Shown here: piece by piece, positions 40,386 to 48,717 of the stretch | Position numbering within the stretch: position 1 is the first letter of the stretch | Layout: every line of letters starts with the position of its first letter | Origin: Tritrichomonas musculus | Lineage: Eukaryota > Parabasalia > Tritrichomonadida > Tritrichomonadidae | NCBI GenBank assembly: GCA_039105265.1 | Contig: JAPFFF010000036.1 | Location: 434,001-498,000, forward strand | Length of the DNA stretch: 64,000 nt | Reading direction: 5' to 3' | Notes under the pieces: model-generated | What the model was told of the DNA's origin: nothing | Seen by the model: only the letters and a program-made list of their open reading frames with translations | Databases searched by the model: none | Program-made: the position numbers and the translations under genes

Positions 40386-41111
40386 ATGTATATCACCAAC
40401 GAACTTATCATAAACGATCCAGCTATAACATCTGATGTAAACGATCCAGCTATAACATCTGATGTGAACGATCCAGCTATAACATCTGATGTAAACGATC
40501 CAACTATAACATCTGATGTAAACGATCCAACTATAACATCTGATGTGAACGATCCAACTATAACATCTGATGTGAACGATCCAACTATGATATCTGATGT
40601 GAACGATCCAACTATAACATCTGATGTAAACGATCCAACTATAACATCTGATGTGAACGATCCAACTATAACATCTGATGTAAACGATCCAACTATAACA
40701 TCTGATGTGAACGATCCAGCTATAACATCTGATGTGAACGATCCAACTATGACATCTGATGTAAACGATCCAACTATGACATCTGATGTAAACGATCCAG
40801 CTATAACATCTGATGTGAACGATCCAGCTATAACATCTGATGTGAACGATCCAGCTATAACATCTGATGTGAACGATCCAACTATGACATCTGATGTAAA
40901 CGATCCAACTATAACATCTGATGTAAACGATCCAGCTATAACATCTGATGTAAACGATCCAACTATAACATCTGATGTAAACGATCCAGCTATAACATCT
41001 GATGTGAACGATCCAACTATAACATCTGATGTAAACGATCCAACTATAACATCTGATGTAAACGATCCAACTATAACATCTAATGTAAACGATCCAGCTA
41101 TAACACGATGA
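40386..41111 (+). CDS. Repeat protein of 9-residue NDP[TA]ITSDV units, 241 residues
   Basis: After MYITNELII the frame consists of about 26 copies of Asn-Asp-Pro-Thr/Ala-Ile/Met-Thr-Ser-Asp-Val and ends NDPAITR. The same repeat in the same frame precedes a normal protein at 52651-53382, which is the best argument that this frame is the coding one. The opposite strand and other frames are also open because the unit length is a multiple of three and has few stops. Function unknown; a low-complexity acidic spacer or adhesive stalk is conceivable. It may be only the N-terminal part of a gene separated from its body. Confidence 0.4.
   Translation: MYITNELIINDPAITSDVNDPAITSDVNDPAITSDVNDPTITSDVNDPTITSDVNDPTITSDVNDPTMISDVNDPTITSDVNDPTITSDVNDPTITSDVNDPTITSDVNDPAITSDVNDPTMTSDVNDPTMTSDVNDPAITSDVNDPAITSDVNDPAITSDVNDPTMTSDVNDPTITSDVNDPAITSDVNDPTITSDVNDPAITSDVNDPTITSDVNDPTITSDVNDPTITSNVNDPAITR
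40416..41106 (+). repeat. 27-bp minisatellite, left array
   Basis: About 25 units of the type GATCCAACTATAACATCTGATGTAAAC (shown in two parts: GATCCAACTATAACATCTGA + TGTAAAC). Two-base variants are AGCTATAAC for AACTATAAC, and GTGAAC for GTAAAC. Confidence 0.95.
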
Positions 41112-41195
41112 GACCAAAAAAGATGATCATCATCGAACAAAAACCAACTACAGTAGATGCGTCATGCATTCGATATGAGATGATACGTACCCGGG

Positions 41196-41447
41196 ATGAT
41201 ACCACCCCATAAAGAGAAACAATATGCATCTACTATAGTTGGGGAACGTGATTTAACACGTTCATTACGAGGATTACATTTGTCGACAAATGCTTCTGCG
41301 TTATCTATACCACAAGTAATAGCTTACCCAAGGTGTTTAGTTCGCTATGGGCTCTATCACAAATATGATACAAATTTACACAGAAAATCGGTATATCAGC
41401 GAATCGAACTTGCACCTGCAACCGAAGTCCGGAGATGCACTTCATGA
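41196..41447 (+). CDS. Hypothetical 83-residue protein in the palindrome arm (copy 1)
   Basis: ATG frame starting MIPPHKEKQYASTIVGERDL and ending RRCTS, with mixed composition. It is identical to 42709-42960 on the other arm. No domain recognised. Without a diverged copy its coding status cannot be judged. Confidence 0.3.
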   Translation: MIPPHKEKQYASTIVGERDLTRSLRGLHLSTNASALSIPQVIAYPRCLVRYGLYHKYDTNLHRKSVYQRIELAPATEVRRCTS

Positions 41448-41500
41448 TCCAACAACTATACCAACACAGCTAGCTAATTATAGTATCGAAATTAACATTT

Positions 41501-41956
41501 ATGCGTTATCTGTGTAAGTTTAATTCCATCGAAATGAGTAAGACCAAGAATCCATCATTTGCAAAGCAAACTCCATACAATGGACAACCGACACTCGAAG
41601 AGTTATACACTACCGATGACTTATCAGTACTTAAACGAGCTATCACCGAATTAACAACCAAACAAGATTATAAGACCCTCAACACCCTGTTTCGTCGTAA
41701 TCCAAATGCTAGTAAGTTCGACAGTAGAACACTTAATGAAGATATACCACAATCGACAAAACGATTCACCAAACGTAATGGTAAGCTCTGCAATGTATCA
41801 CGAACAGTTCCACGACAGAGTACTACCAAACCAGAAGAGAGTGACACATACACATACAAGTCCAGATACTATGATCCACACACCAAATCGTTTAAGTATA
41901 TAGATAAACCTATCGAACCATATGCTAGTGCTTCACGAATTCGTGCTAGGTACTAA
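41501..41956 (+). CDS. Maverick-end protein, 151 residues, basic (copy 1)
   Basis: Protein of unknown function. It has an N-terminal part with ELYTTDDLSVLKRAITELTT (helical), a basic centre (LFRRNPNASKF, KRFTKRNGKL, VSRTVPRQS), and a tyrosine-rich end (TYTYKSRYYDPHTKSFKYID, RIRARY). It is identical to the copy on the other arm, and homologous, mostly through synonymous differences, to the decayed copy at 1-311. This supports a real gene. It reads toward the element end, stopping about 60 bases before it. The basic, tyrosine-rich composition would suit a nucleic-acid- or virion-associated protein, but nothing recognised supports a specific role. An in-frame second ATG lies at codon 12 (MSKTKNPSF) and could be the true start. 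Confidence 0.7.
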   Translation: MRYLCKFNSIEMSKTKNPSFAKQTPYNGQPTLEELYTTDDLSVLKRAITELTTKQDYKTLNTLFRRNPNASKFDSRTLNEDIPQSTKRFTKRNGKLCNVSRTVPRQSTTKPEESDTYTYKSRYYDPHTKSFKYIDKPIEPYASASRIRARY

Positions 41957-42019
41957 ATCGACACAGAACACAGATAGTGCACACACATATTTTTGGATAA
42001 TAGTCGACAATATCGAAAC

Positions 42020-42136
42020 AGGATTCTCCAGTATTGGATTCGCATACGAAACTCGTTAAAAGTTGTTAAAGATGGTATTGGATAATGTTTTCGTAAATGG
42101 ATTCGTTAATATTAAGATCGTTAATGATATTTACTA
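42020..42136. other. Spacer of the palindrome
   Basis: 117 bases of unique sequence (AGGATTCTCCAGTATTGGAT ... ATTTACTAG) between the two inverted arms. If the arms are element ends, this is either host DNA caught between two insertions or the junction sequence of a circular form. Confidence 0.7.
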
Positions 42137-42199
42137 GTTTCGATATTGTCGACTATTATCCAAAAATATGTGTGTGCACTATCTGTGTTCTGTGTCGAT

Positions 42200-42655
42200 T
42201 TAGTACCTAGCACGAATTCGTGAAGCACTAGCATATGGTTCGATAGGTTTATCTATATACTTAAACGATTTGGTGTGTGGATCATAGTATCTGGACTTGT
42301 ATGTGTATGTGTCACTCTCTTCTGGTTTGGTAGTACTCTGTCGTGGAACTGTTCGTGATACATTGCAGAGCTTACCATTACGTTTGGTGAATCGTTTTGT
42401 CGATTGTGGTATATCTTCATTAAGTGTTCTACTGTCGAACTTACTAGCATTTGGATTACGACGAAACAGGGTGTTGAGGGTCTTATAATCTTGTTTGGTT
42501 GTTAATTCGGTGATAGCTCGTTTAAGTACTGATAAGTCATCGGTAGTGTATAACTCTTCGAGTGTCGGTTGTCCATTGTATGGAGTTTGCTTTGCAAATG
42601 ATGGATTCTTGGTCTTACTCATTTCGATGGAATTAAACTTACACAGATAACGCAT
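42200..42655 (-). CDS. Maverick-end protein, 151 residues, basic (copy 2)
   Basis: Identical protein to 41501-41956, on the opposite arm. It lies upstream in coordinate but downstream in transcription sense of the minus-strand Maverick gene block, reading toward the palindrome centre. Confidence 0.7.
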   Translation of the reverse strand: MRYLCKFNSIEMSKTKNPSFAKQTPYNGQPTLEELYTTDDLSVLKRAITELTTKQDYKTLNTLFRRNPNASKFDSRTLNEDIPQSTKRFTKRNGKLCNVSRTVPRQSTTKPEESDTYTYKSRYYDPHTKSFKYIDKPIEPYASASRIRARY

Positions 42656-42708
42656 AAATGTTAATTTCGATACTATAATTAGCTAGCTGTGTTGGTATAG
42701 TTGTTGGA

Positions 42709-42960
42709 TCATGAAGTGCATCTCCGGACTTCGGTTGCAGGTGCAAGTTCGATTCGCTGATATACCGATTTTCTGTGTAAATTTGTATCATATTTGTGAT
42801 AGAGCCCATAGCGAACTAAACACCTTGGGTAAGCTATTACTTGTGGTATAGATAACGCAGAAGCATTTGTCGACAAATGTAATCCTCGTAATGAACGTGT
42901 TAAATCACGTTCCCCAACTATAGTAGATGCATATTGTTTCTCTTTATGGGGTGGTATCAT
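42709..42960 (-). CDS. Hypothetical 83-residue protein in the palindrome arm (copy 2)
   Basis: Identical to 41196-41447. No domain recognised. Confidence 0.3.
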   Translation of the reverse strand: MIPPHKEKQYASTIVGERDLTRSLRGLHLSTNASALSIPQVIAYPRCLVRYGLYHKYDTNLHRKSVYQRIELAPATEVRRCTS

Positions 42961-43050
42961 CCCGGGTACGTATCATCTCATATCGAATGCATGACGCATC
43001 TACTGTAGTTGGTTTTTGTTCGATGATGATCATCTTTTTTGGTCTCATCG

Positions 43051-43296
43051 TGTTATAGCTGGATCGTTTACATTAGATGTTATAGTTGGATCGTTTACAT
43101 CAGATGTTATAGTTGGATCGTTTACATCAGATGTTATAGTTGGATCGTTCACATCAGATGTTATAGTTGGATCGTTTACATCAGATGTTATAGCTGGATC
43201 GTTTACATCAGATGTTATAGTTGGATCGTTTACATCAGATGTTATAGTTGGATCGTTTACATCAGATGTTATAGTTGGATCGTTTACATCAGATGT
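43051..43296 (-). repeat. 27-bp minisatellite, middle array
   Basis: About nine units, inverted relative to the left array. It ends abruptly at a GC-rich hairpin (43307 onward), whereas the left array continues for about 25 units. Confidence 0.95.
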
Positions 43297-43306
43297 AGTA
43301 GTATAC

Positions 43307-43360
43307 GGTAGGCTTTGGCATGCCCCAGCCTACCACTACTCCAAGGGCTCCCGCCCCTGG
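43307..43360. repeat. Two GC-rich hairpins
   Basis: GGTAGGCT ... AGCCTACC enclosing GGCATGCC (43307-43334), then CCAAGGGCTCCCGCCCCTGG (43341-43360). They are strikingly GC-rich for this window and resemble the hairpins at 48985, 62639 and 63109. Confidence 0.7.
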
Positions 43361-43594
43361 ACCCCATTCAAAAAGCCAGACATTTAAAAAGTTCTATCGT
43401 TCACGTATTCAAAAAGTTAACAATTCAAAAAGTTCTCTATTCAAAAAGTAGTATATAAAATGGCGTGATTTTTTAACGTCCCGTGTAAAAAATCCCTCCA
43501 TTTGTCATTAATGACCACAAAAAAATATTTTTGCGAAAGCTCTAAAGCACGAAGTGATTTACCACGATTGAAATGTACCCGACGCTAAGCTATT
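43361..43594. other. Spacer with five TTCAAAAAGT-like words
   Basis: ATTCAAAAAGC, AAAAAGTTC, ATTCAAAAAGTTAAC, AATTCAAAAAGTTC and ATTCAAAAAGTAG lie within about 80 bases. The word AACTTTTTGA(A/G) recurs through the window. It lies at the 3' side of the Maverick gene block. Confidence 0.5.
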
Positions 43595-44890
43595 TTATTT
43601 GGTTTCAAGTGCAGCGATACGAGATTCTAGAGAAGCAACTTTTGATTCTAATATTTGACATCTCCTAGCTGAGTATACCAATTTTTCCAATTCATTAGTT
43701 GTTTTGCTTGATAAATCAGCATTTGAAGCCAATAAATCGTTTGAATAAATTGCATTACCAATATAATATGTTGATGTGAAAATAAATATATCTACAGGAT
43801 ATTGATTTTGAAGATCGGACGACCACCAATTGAAAACACCATCCATATTAAATGTGAATATTCTAGAGGATGAATCATATGCTGCTGAAAATGGATAAGA
43901 TATATCATAGACGAGAATTGGTTTTGATAATTCATCGCTATTTATAATTTCATTATTTTTGAAGTGAATATTAATTTTATGATAAGTGTTTTCTACACAT
44001 ACTTTACACGTTATTGTTCCACAAACAACAGGATATGGGAAAGTTAACGAAAAATTATTTACGAATGAGGGGTGTTCATATATAGGCATCGGAACAAGTA
44101 TATCAGTGAGTTCGTTATGATAAAACATTTTATCGCCTGCATATAAATTGCTTTTGATAAAGACATCGCCATCTTTGTCTAAAAATTTATTGTCAGATTC
44201 GCTTTTTGTATAATATTCTGATTTCAATGCTATTTCATCCTGTTTCAATATTTTTTCGGCTAATATTAATTTGGTATTGAAGCCTTCAACATTAAAGCAC
44301 CAATAACCATCATCCCTTGGTTCATAGCCACATTCATAGGATATTCCATCTATCTCCTCTACCCAATATATTTCTTCATTAATAACAGTATTATCATCAT
44401 AAACAAATAGAATATCGAAATTATGAACCATTTCAGAGTCATCAGTAAATGTTCCAACAAGACGAGTTCCACTATTCAATTTTATTTTGACTTCCCACGT
44501 TCCTGAACTATCTTGTACATTTTCAAATGGCACTTCGATAGATTCTTTGTATTTCAAATCATTTTTCTCTCGATATTTATTTAAATCATTCACGGTTGAA
44601 TAAGCTATGTTGTTTTCATTAACACACTTTGATATGCTAATATTTCCATCATCGGTAAATAATATTCTTGATGTATCTTTAAAAGTATTATCAGCTCGGT
44701 ATGCTATTTTCATGTAGTCTGTATCTGTTTCAAATTGTAAGATTTTTTCTGTTGTTAAGTTTTTGAGTTCCAATAGACGTCCACCCTTACTTCTATTCAC
44801 AGTTTTCTCTATTATTAATGCATTTGCCAGATTATCTGAATTAATTGCTACTCTTCCATCTATGTGTAATAAATCGCAATTTTTATTCAT
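43595..44890 (-). CDS. Maverick fiber-like protein, 431 residues
   Basis: Beta-rich protein containing the motif YYTKSESDNKFLDKDGDV at about residue 226. This is the Y-T-K-x-E-x-D-x-K-F type segment common in phage and viral tail-fiber-like proteins, where it precedes trimeric repeats. The C-terminus is a heptad coiled coil (LESKVASLESRIAALETK), closely resembling the end of the 506-residue protein at 47179. No signal peptide. It is the last gene of the co-directional block, 30 bases after the 742-residue gene. Likely a virion surface fiber or spike; this is inferred from motif and neighbourhood, with no recognised homologue. Confidence 0.6.
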   Translation of the reverse strand: MNKNCDLLHIDGRVAINSDNLANALIIEKTVNRSKGGRLLELKNLTTEKILQFETDTDYMKIAYRADNTFKDTSRILFTDDGNISISKCVNENNIAYSTVNDLNKYREKNDLKYKESIEVPFENVQDSSGTWEVKIKLNSGTRLVGTFTDDSEMVHNFDILFVYDDNTVINEEIYWVEEIDGISYECGYEPRDDGYWCFNVEGFNTKLILAEKILKQDEIALKSEYYTKSESDNKFLDKDGDVFIKSNLYAGDKMFYHNELTDILVPMPIYEHPSFVNNFSLTFPYPVVCGTITCKVCVENTYHKINIHFKNNEIINSDELSKPILVYDISYPFSAAYDSSSRIFTFNMDGVFNWWSSDLQNQYPVDIFIFTSTYYIGNAIYSNDLLASNADLSSKTTNELEKLVYSARRCQILESKVASLESRIAALETK

Positions 44891-44920
44891 TCTTATCCCA
44901 GTCTGGTAAAAAGTAAATGG

Positions 44921-47149
44921 TTAAGGATCTGACTTCAATACATACTTGGCATCCGCTTCCTCTTTCGTATATAGGTTATCCATGTTTACCATATTATTTT
45001 TCAATTCATCTAATGCTTCATTAGTTTCATCCACAGTAGGGTAATTATCAAACTCAGCCTCTAACTCATTGACCTTCTCAGCTAACAACTTGAAACAAGG
45101 CTTGAGTGAATCCCTGAACATATTGCTAATATCCATGGCACCGCTTAATGTCAAGGTTCCTGTATCAGGGTTGTCATTCTCATCAGTAAAAGGTAATTCA
45201 TCTAATTGTTTATATTCTTCCTCACACCAGGTTATTATTGGAGTAATATCTTTTGTGATAGACCTAGCGACGGTCCCAGACATGAAATTAATAGCATTTC
45301 TAACTATATCGCTCAATCCTTTTGTTGATTTACGTGAGAACAATCTTTTAAGGAATCCTCCCCCATTCCCAGTTGCAAAACTAATACCTTCTGGAGCTAA
45401 TTGCATTCCAATTGAACCTATTGAACCAGCTGTACCTGCAACACCAAATGCTAATGCAGTCCATGAAACAATTCTTAAATTATCAACATCTTCTTCTAGA
45501 TGCTGAGTTACTGTTTCTGTTCTTGATACTCTTCCTTTTAGGCTTTCCATTGTTGTGTTCATTTCTTGGACATCATAGCTAATCACATCTACATTGTTAG
45601 TTACCATATTTAAATCACTTCTCATTGTTGTAATGTTATCTGCAGTAATGATTTTAGAACTAGTAATATTATAGTCAGTATATAGTGTTGTTGCTGCATT
45701 AGGATTAGGACACACTTCATAAAATTGTTGCTTTATAATATATTCGAAGGGATTTGTTGTAGGGTCCCAATTTACTTCATCAACAGGGTCAACATATTCA
45801 TCAGCTAAATATATCTTAATATTTCTGGATTCATTAGGGGTTGATGAAACATAACAGTACTCTACCTTTTCACAAGAATCTAATAAGCCATGAATGAAAT
45901 ACCATTTCTTATCACTCTTGGGGTCAAATATTTTCCCAGTTGGTCTCATAGAAAATCTGTTTGCTATGATTGTTCCATCTAAAGTGATATCAAGATAGAA
46001 TTCTTCAACTTTTGCAATATCTAATTCACTCCCTGTACCATTTGCTTTATAGCATCTTATGGCTTCAATATCATATCCATCCTTAGTTCCTCCATTACTT
46101 GTTTGATATCCTAATCCATATTTTGAAAAAGGTTCTACCTCACCCGTCTTTAATTTTACAAAACAGTCTACTTTACACTTACCTCCATGAATCATGTAAT
46201 GCAAGAGATTATCAACCGAGTAGTCATCTGGTTTTTTAACCAATTTCATATTTCTTTCACTCCTCTTGACTTGTATGTAGGTACCATCTTCTCCATGTTC
46301 ATTCTCCTTATTTAATCCATTAACTAATCTACCATTGATATGGCCTTGTATATTATCTCCTACCCATTTTGTACCATCCCAGCTTAAAACCCATTTATTA
46401 CCAAAACAATATTCACTAAATTTAAATTCCAAGCCGTTAGGTATATTGTAATTATCATCTATGTTCCATTGCAATAGCCAATACTTTTTATCATCTATTT
46501 GGACTTCACTAGTTAGAGTTGGTTTATATAGGTACAGTACATCACTTTTATGAAGCTTCAATGCATTGTCTGCTTTGATGATGGAGCACTTTATTGCTTT
46601 CTCTGTTTGGAGAGAATCTGTTAAATATTCATTCATAATACTCAGCTCACCATTCAACCATAAAGTATATGGATTAAATTCCAGACTACTATCAAATGCT
46701 ATGTTGATGTATTTAAATATGGTGCTGTTATTTATAGAACAGCCATTACTGCTTTTAGTTATGAGAGGGCTATAAACCTTTCCATCCTTGGCATAAATAT
46801 AAAATTCCTTCACTAAATTTCCATTTGTATCATATACTATATTCTTCCTCAAGACAATTTTGAAAATATTTGTCTGGGCTGTTATTTCTTTCACTTTATT
46901 CATGAAATCCTCTGGTATGTTAACAAATTTAAGAATATGATATTGGTTTGTTGATGACTCAAATGACTCATATTGTATATTATTATTTTTTATATTAAAT
47001 TCTGGTATGCCATCTACTTCATTAAATAAATGTCCTGTCTGTACATATCCATCTAAATCACTTAGGGTTAACAATTGGCTTGCTTTCCTAGTAGCATCTC
47101 CAACTTTAAATTGTATATCACCAATGAATTTTGTTGTCGTTGCGTCCAT
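44921..47149 (-). CDS. Maverick structural protein with fiber-like C-terminus, 742 residues
   Basis: The N-terminal 500 residues are beta-rich and unrecognised. A coiled-coil stretch (about 530-560) is followed by a hydrophobic glycine-rich segment (WTALAFGVAGTAGSIGSIGM) that could insert into a membrane. The C-terminal module DISNMFRDSLKPCFKLLAEKVNELE is clearly related to INIAKTYRDTLKGTIAFMCEKIKELE in the neighbouring 506-residue protein. It ends YTKEEADAKYVLKSDP, a fiber-type motif like that of the 431-residue protein. Placed between those two genes with 29-30-base gaps. Probably a virion protein; the exact role is unknown. Confidence 0.6.
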   Translation of the reverse strand: MDATTTKFIGDIQFKVGDATRKASQLLTLSDLDGYVQTGHLFNEVDGIPEFNIKNNNIQYESFESSTNQYHILKFVNIPEDFMNKVKEITAQTNIFKIVLRKNIVYDTNGNLVKEFYIYAKDGKVYSPLITKSSNGCSINNSTIFKYINIAFDSSLEFNPYTLWLNGELSIMNEYLTDSLQTEKAIKCSIIKADNALKLHKSDVLYLYKPTLTSEVQIDDKKYWLLQWNIDDNYNIPNGLEFKFSEYCFGNKWVLSWDGTKWVGDNIQGHINGRLVNGLNKENEHGEDGTYIQVKRSERNMKLVKKPDDYSVDNLLHYMIHGGKCKVDCFVKLKTGEVEPFSKYGLGYQTSNGGTKDGYDIEAIRCYKANGTGSELDIAKVEEFYLDITLDGTIIANRFSMRPTGKIFDPKSDKKWYFIHGLLDSCEKVEYCYVSSTPNESRNIKIYLADEYVDPVDEVNWDPTTNPFEYIIKQQFYEVCPNPNAATTLYTDYNITSSKIITADNITTMRSDLNMVTNNVDVISYDVQEMNTTMESLKGRVSRTETVTQHLEEDVDNLRIVSWTALAFGVAGTAGSIGSIGMQLAPEGISFATGNGGGFLKRLFSRKSTKGLSDIVRNAINFMSGTVARSITKDITPIITWCEEEYKQLDELPFTDENDNPDTGTLTLSGAMDISNMFRDSLKPCFKLLAEKVNELEAEFDNYPTVDETNEALDELKNNMVNMDNLYTKEEADAKYVLKSDP

Positions 47150-47178
47150 TTAAAACCCAAAAAAATAATTCCTCTAAT

Positions 47179-48699
47179 CTACTCTATATTTGCACACTTC
47201 TTCTCTAATGCAGCAAGTCTTGCCTCAAGAGCATCAATATATGCATCCTTCTGGTCTATCATTTCCTTCACTTCTACTTTAGTCACATAAGCAGTCATAT
47301 CTATATCTTCTAATGGATGTTTTGTACTTGACTTATTTTCAAGCTCTTTGATTTTCTCGCACATGAATGCTATTGTACCCTTTAAAGTATCGCGATATGT
47401 CTTTGCAATATTAATACATGTATCAAATGAAACCATCATCTTATCAGCATCCTTCATTGTTATTTCAAGCTCGGGTTCATCATCTGTTTCTTCATGATAT
47501 GCCCATGCAAGAATCTTTTCTAATACGTCTTCATTAGCCAAAGTTTCAGGGTTATCATTACGACGGAACCAACTTGGAATATTAAATAATCCTATTCTAT
47601 TTGCTACATATGCTTCTGCTGCTACTCCTGCTATTGCTGCTGCATCACCAGGATGATGTCTTACGAACTGCCACTGACCATGAAGGAATCTCCTAGCAAC
47701 ATGCCCTACCGCACCCATAATAACTTGTGTTGTTGCACTTATAATACCATCTTGCTGATACATTTCTATCACTCCATTCACAATATTTATAATATGAAGT
47801 CTTCTTCTATCTATTGTAGCAACTACTGCTCCATTATATAGTACTTGTGTTATTTCTTCCCCAGTTGTTTCATCTAATGTGTCATTAAAGGCTAAAAGAT
47901 TACCATGAGAGTAAATATTATCCATTAGTTCCCCTCTTGGTAAAGTATATTTTGATATTTCTTTATAGTTATTTTGCAAACCTAGTTCTGGACCAACAGG
48001 GCAGCATACCATACCAGCACAAGAGAAGAATAATCGGAGTTCAATCTTGCCTGCAAATGCTGGTAAATATTTAATATTAGATAATGGTAAGAATCTTCTT
48101 AAATCGATTTTAAGATGGATTTTATATGTTTTGTCTGCCCATCCAGTTGCCCAATCAACAACGAATCCTGTTCTGCTACCTGATTTACTATTCCATATAT
48201 CTTTATGTCTGGCTTTAGAATATATGTCTGCTCTCTTTGTTGTTTCATTAGCACAACAAGCTGTTAAAAATGATTCTTCACAACCAAAATTCTGAGTATA
48301 GATAGTGATACCATTTGCTACGATTTCATATTTCTCTACAGCATCTCTTGCATCTTTGAAGCCAAACCAAACTTTGTTGAATTGATACTTCTTTTCAGCT
48401 ATTGTTGCTTCTGCTGCAGCAATAGCTTGTCCTGCAGCTTCTTTAATATTAACCTCCATATCAGCTCTAATAAATCCATTATATATATCTGCTGTATTGT
48501 TAGTATTTGGAGATATTATAACACTCGTATATGAGCCTTGAGGAATTGGAGGAGATGGTGAATATGATGTTTGTGGACTGATTGTGTATTGTTTATTGGT
48601 ATCGCTTAATGCTATACAATTATCGACGATATCAAAATATGATGCAATTTGTGTACATGTTTCAGCTGATGTTCTGAGTTCAATTTCTGGATTCAACAT
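47179..48699 (-). CDS. Putative capsid/virion protein of the Maverick, 506 residues
   Basis: The N-terminal 260 residues are beta-rich and organised like a jelly-roll capsid protein, with the segments FNKVWFGFKDARDAVEKYEI, KIHLKIDLRRFLPLSNIKYL and AFAGKIELRLFFSCAG. The C-terminal part has an alpha-helical module shared with the 742-residue protein (NIAKTYRDTLKG ... EKIKELEN) and a final coiled coil (YIDALEARLAALEKK). Polintons typically encode a double jelly-roll major capsid protein, and size and position make this the best candidate in the block. The added C-terminal helical/coiled-coil part is unusual for such a protein, so a spike role remains possible. Confidence 0.5.
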   Translation of the reverse strand: MLNPEIELRTSAETCTQIASYFDIVDNCIALSDTNKQYTISPQTSYSPSPPIPQGSYTSVIISPNTNNTADIYNGFIRADMEVNIKEAAGQAIAAAEATIAEKKYQFNKVWFGFKDARDAVEKYEIVANGITIYTQNFGCEESFLTACCANETTKRADIYSKARHKDIWNSKSGSRTGFVVDWATGWADKTYKIHLKIDLRRFLPLSNIKYLPAFAGKIELRLFFSCAGMVCCPVGPELGLQNNYKEISKYTLPRGELMDNIYSHGNLLAFNDTLDETTGEEITQVLYNGAVVATIDRRRLHIINIVNGVIEMYQQDGIISATTQVIMGAVGHVARRFLHGQWQFVRHHPGDAAAIAGVAAEAYVANRIGLFNIPSWFRRNDNPETLANEDVLEKILAWAYHEETDDEPELEITMKDADKMMVSFDTCINIAKTYRDTLKGTIAFMCEKIKELENKSSTKHPLEDIDMTAYVTKVEVKEMIDQKDAYIDALEARLAALEKKCANIE

Positions 48700-48717
48700 T
48701 TATAAAAAAATAAAATT

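Larger units (their letters stand above)
41105..42019 (+). repeat. Left arm of the 2-kb palindrome
   Basis: A unique sequence of about 915 bases is repeated inverted at 42137-43051 with no difference seen in the sampled comparisons, and the encoded proteins are identical. Position p pairs with 84156 minus p. The inner end reads ...GTCGACAATATCGAAAC. It matches the Maverick-like end at the window start up to GTCGA. Confidence 0.92.
42137..43051 (-). repeat. Right arm of the 2-kb palindrome
   Basis: Inverted copy of 41105-42019. After its outer end the 27-bp minisatellite continues for a few units in the same order as on the left and then diverges. Confidence 0.92.

Noticed and set aside
40316-41140. 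Minus-strand 274-residue and other-frame proteins across the 27-bp minisatellite
   Set aside because: The repeat is open in several frames. The NDP[TA]ITSDV frame is preferred because it leads into a normal protein at 52651-53382.
45069-45506. Plus-strand frames across the Maverick block (also 49606-49965, 51612-51926)
   Set aside because: Antisense shadows of long minus-strand genes with recognisable protein features.
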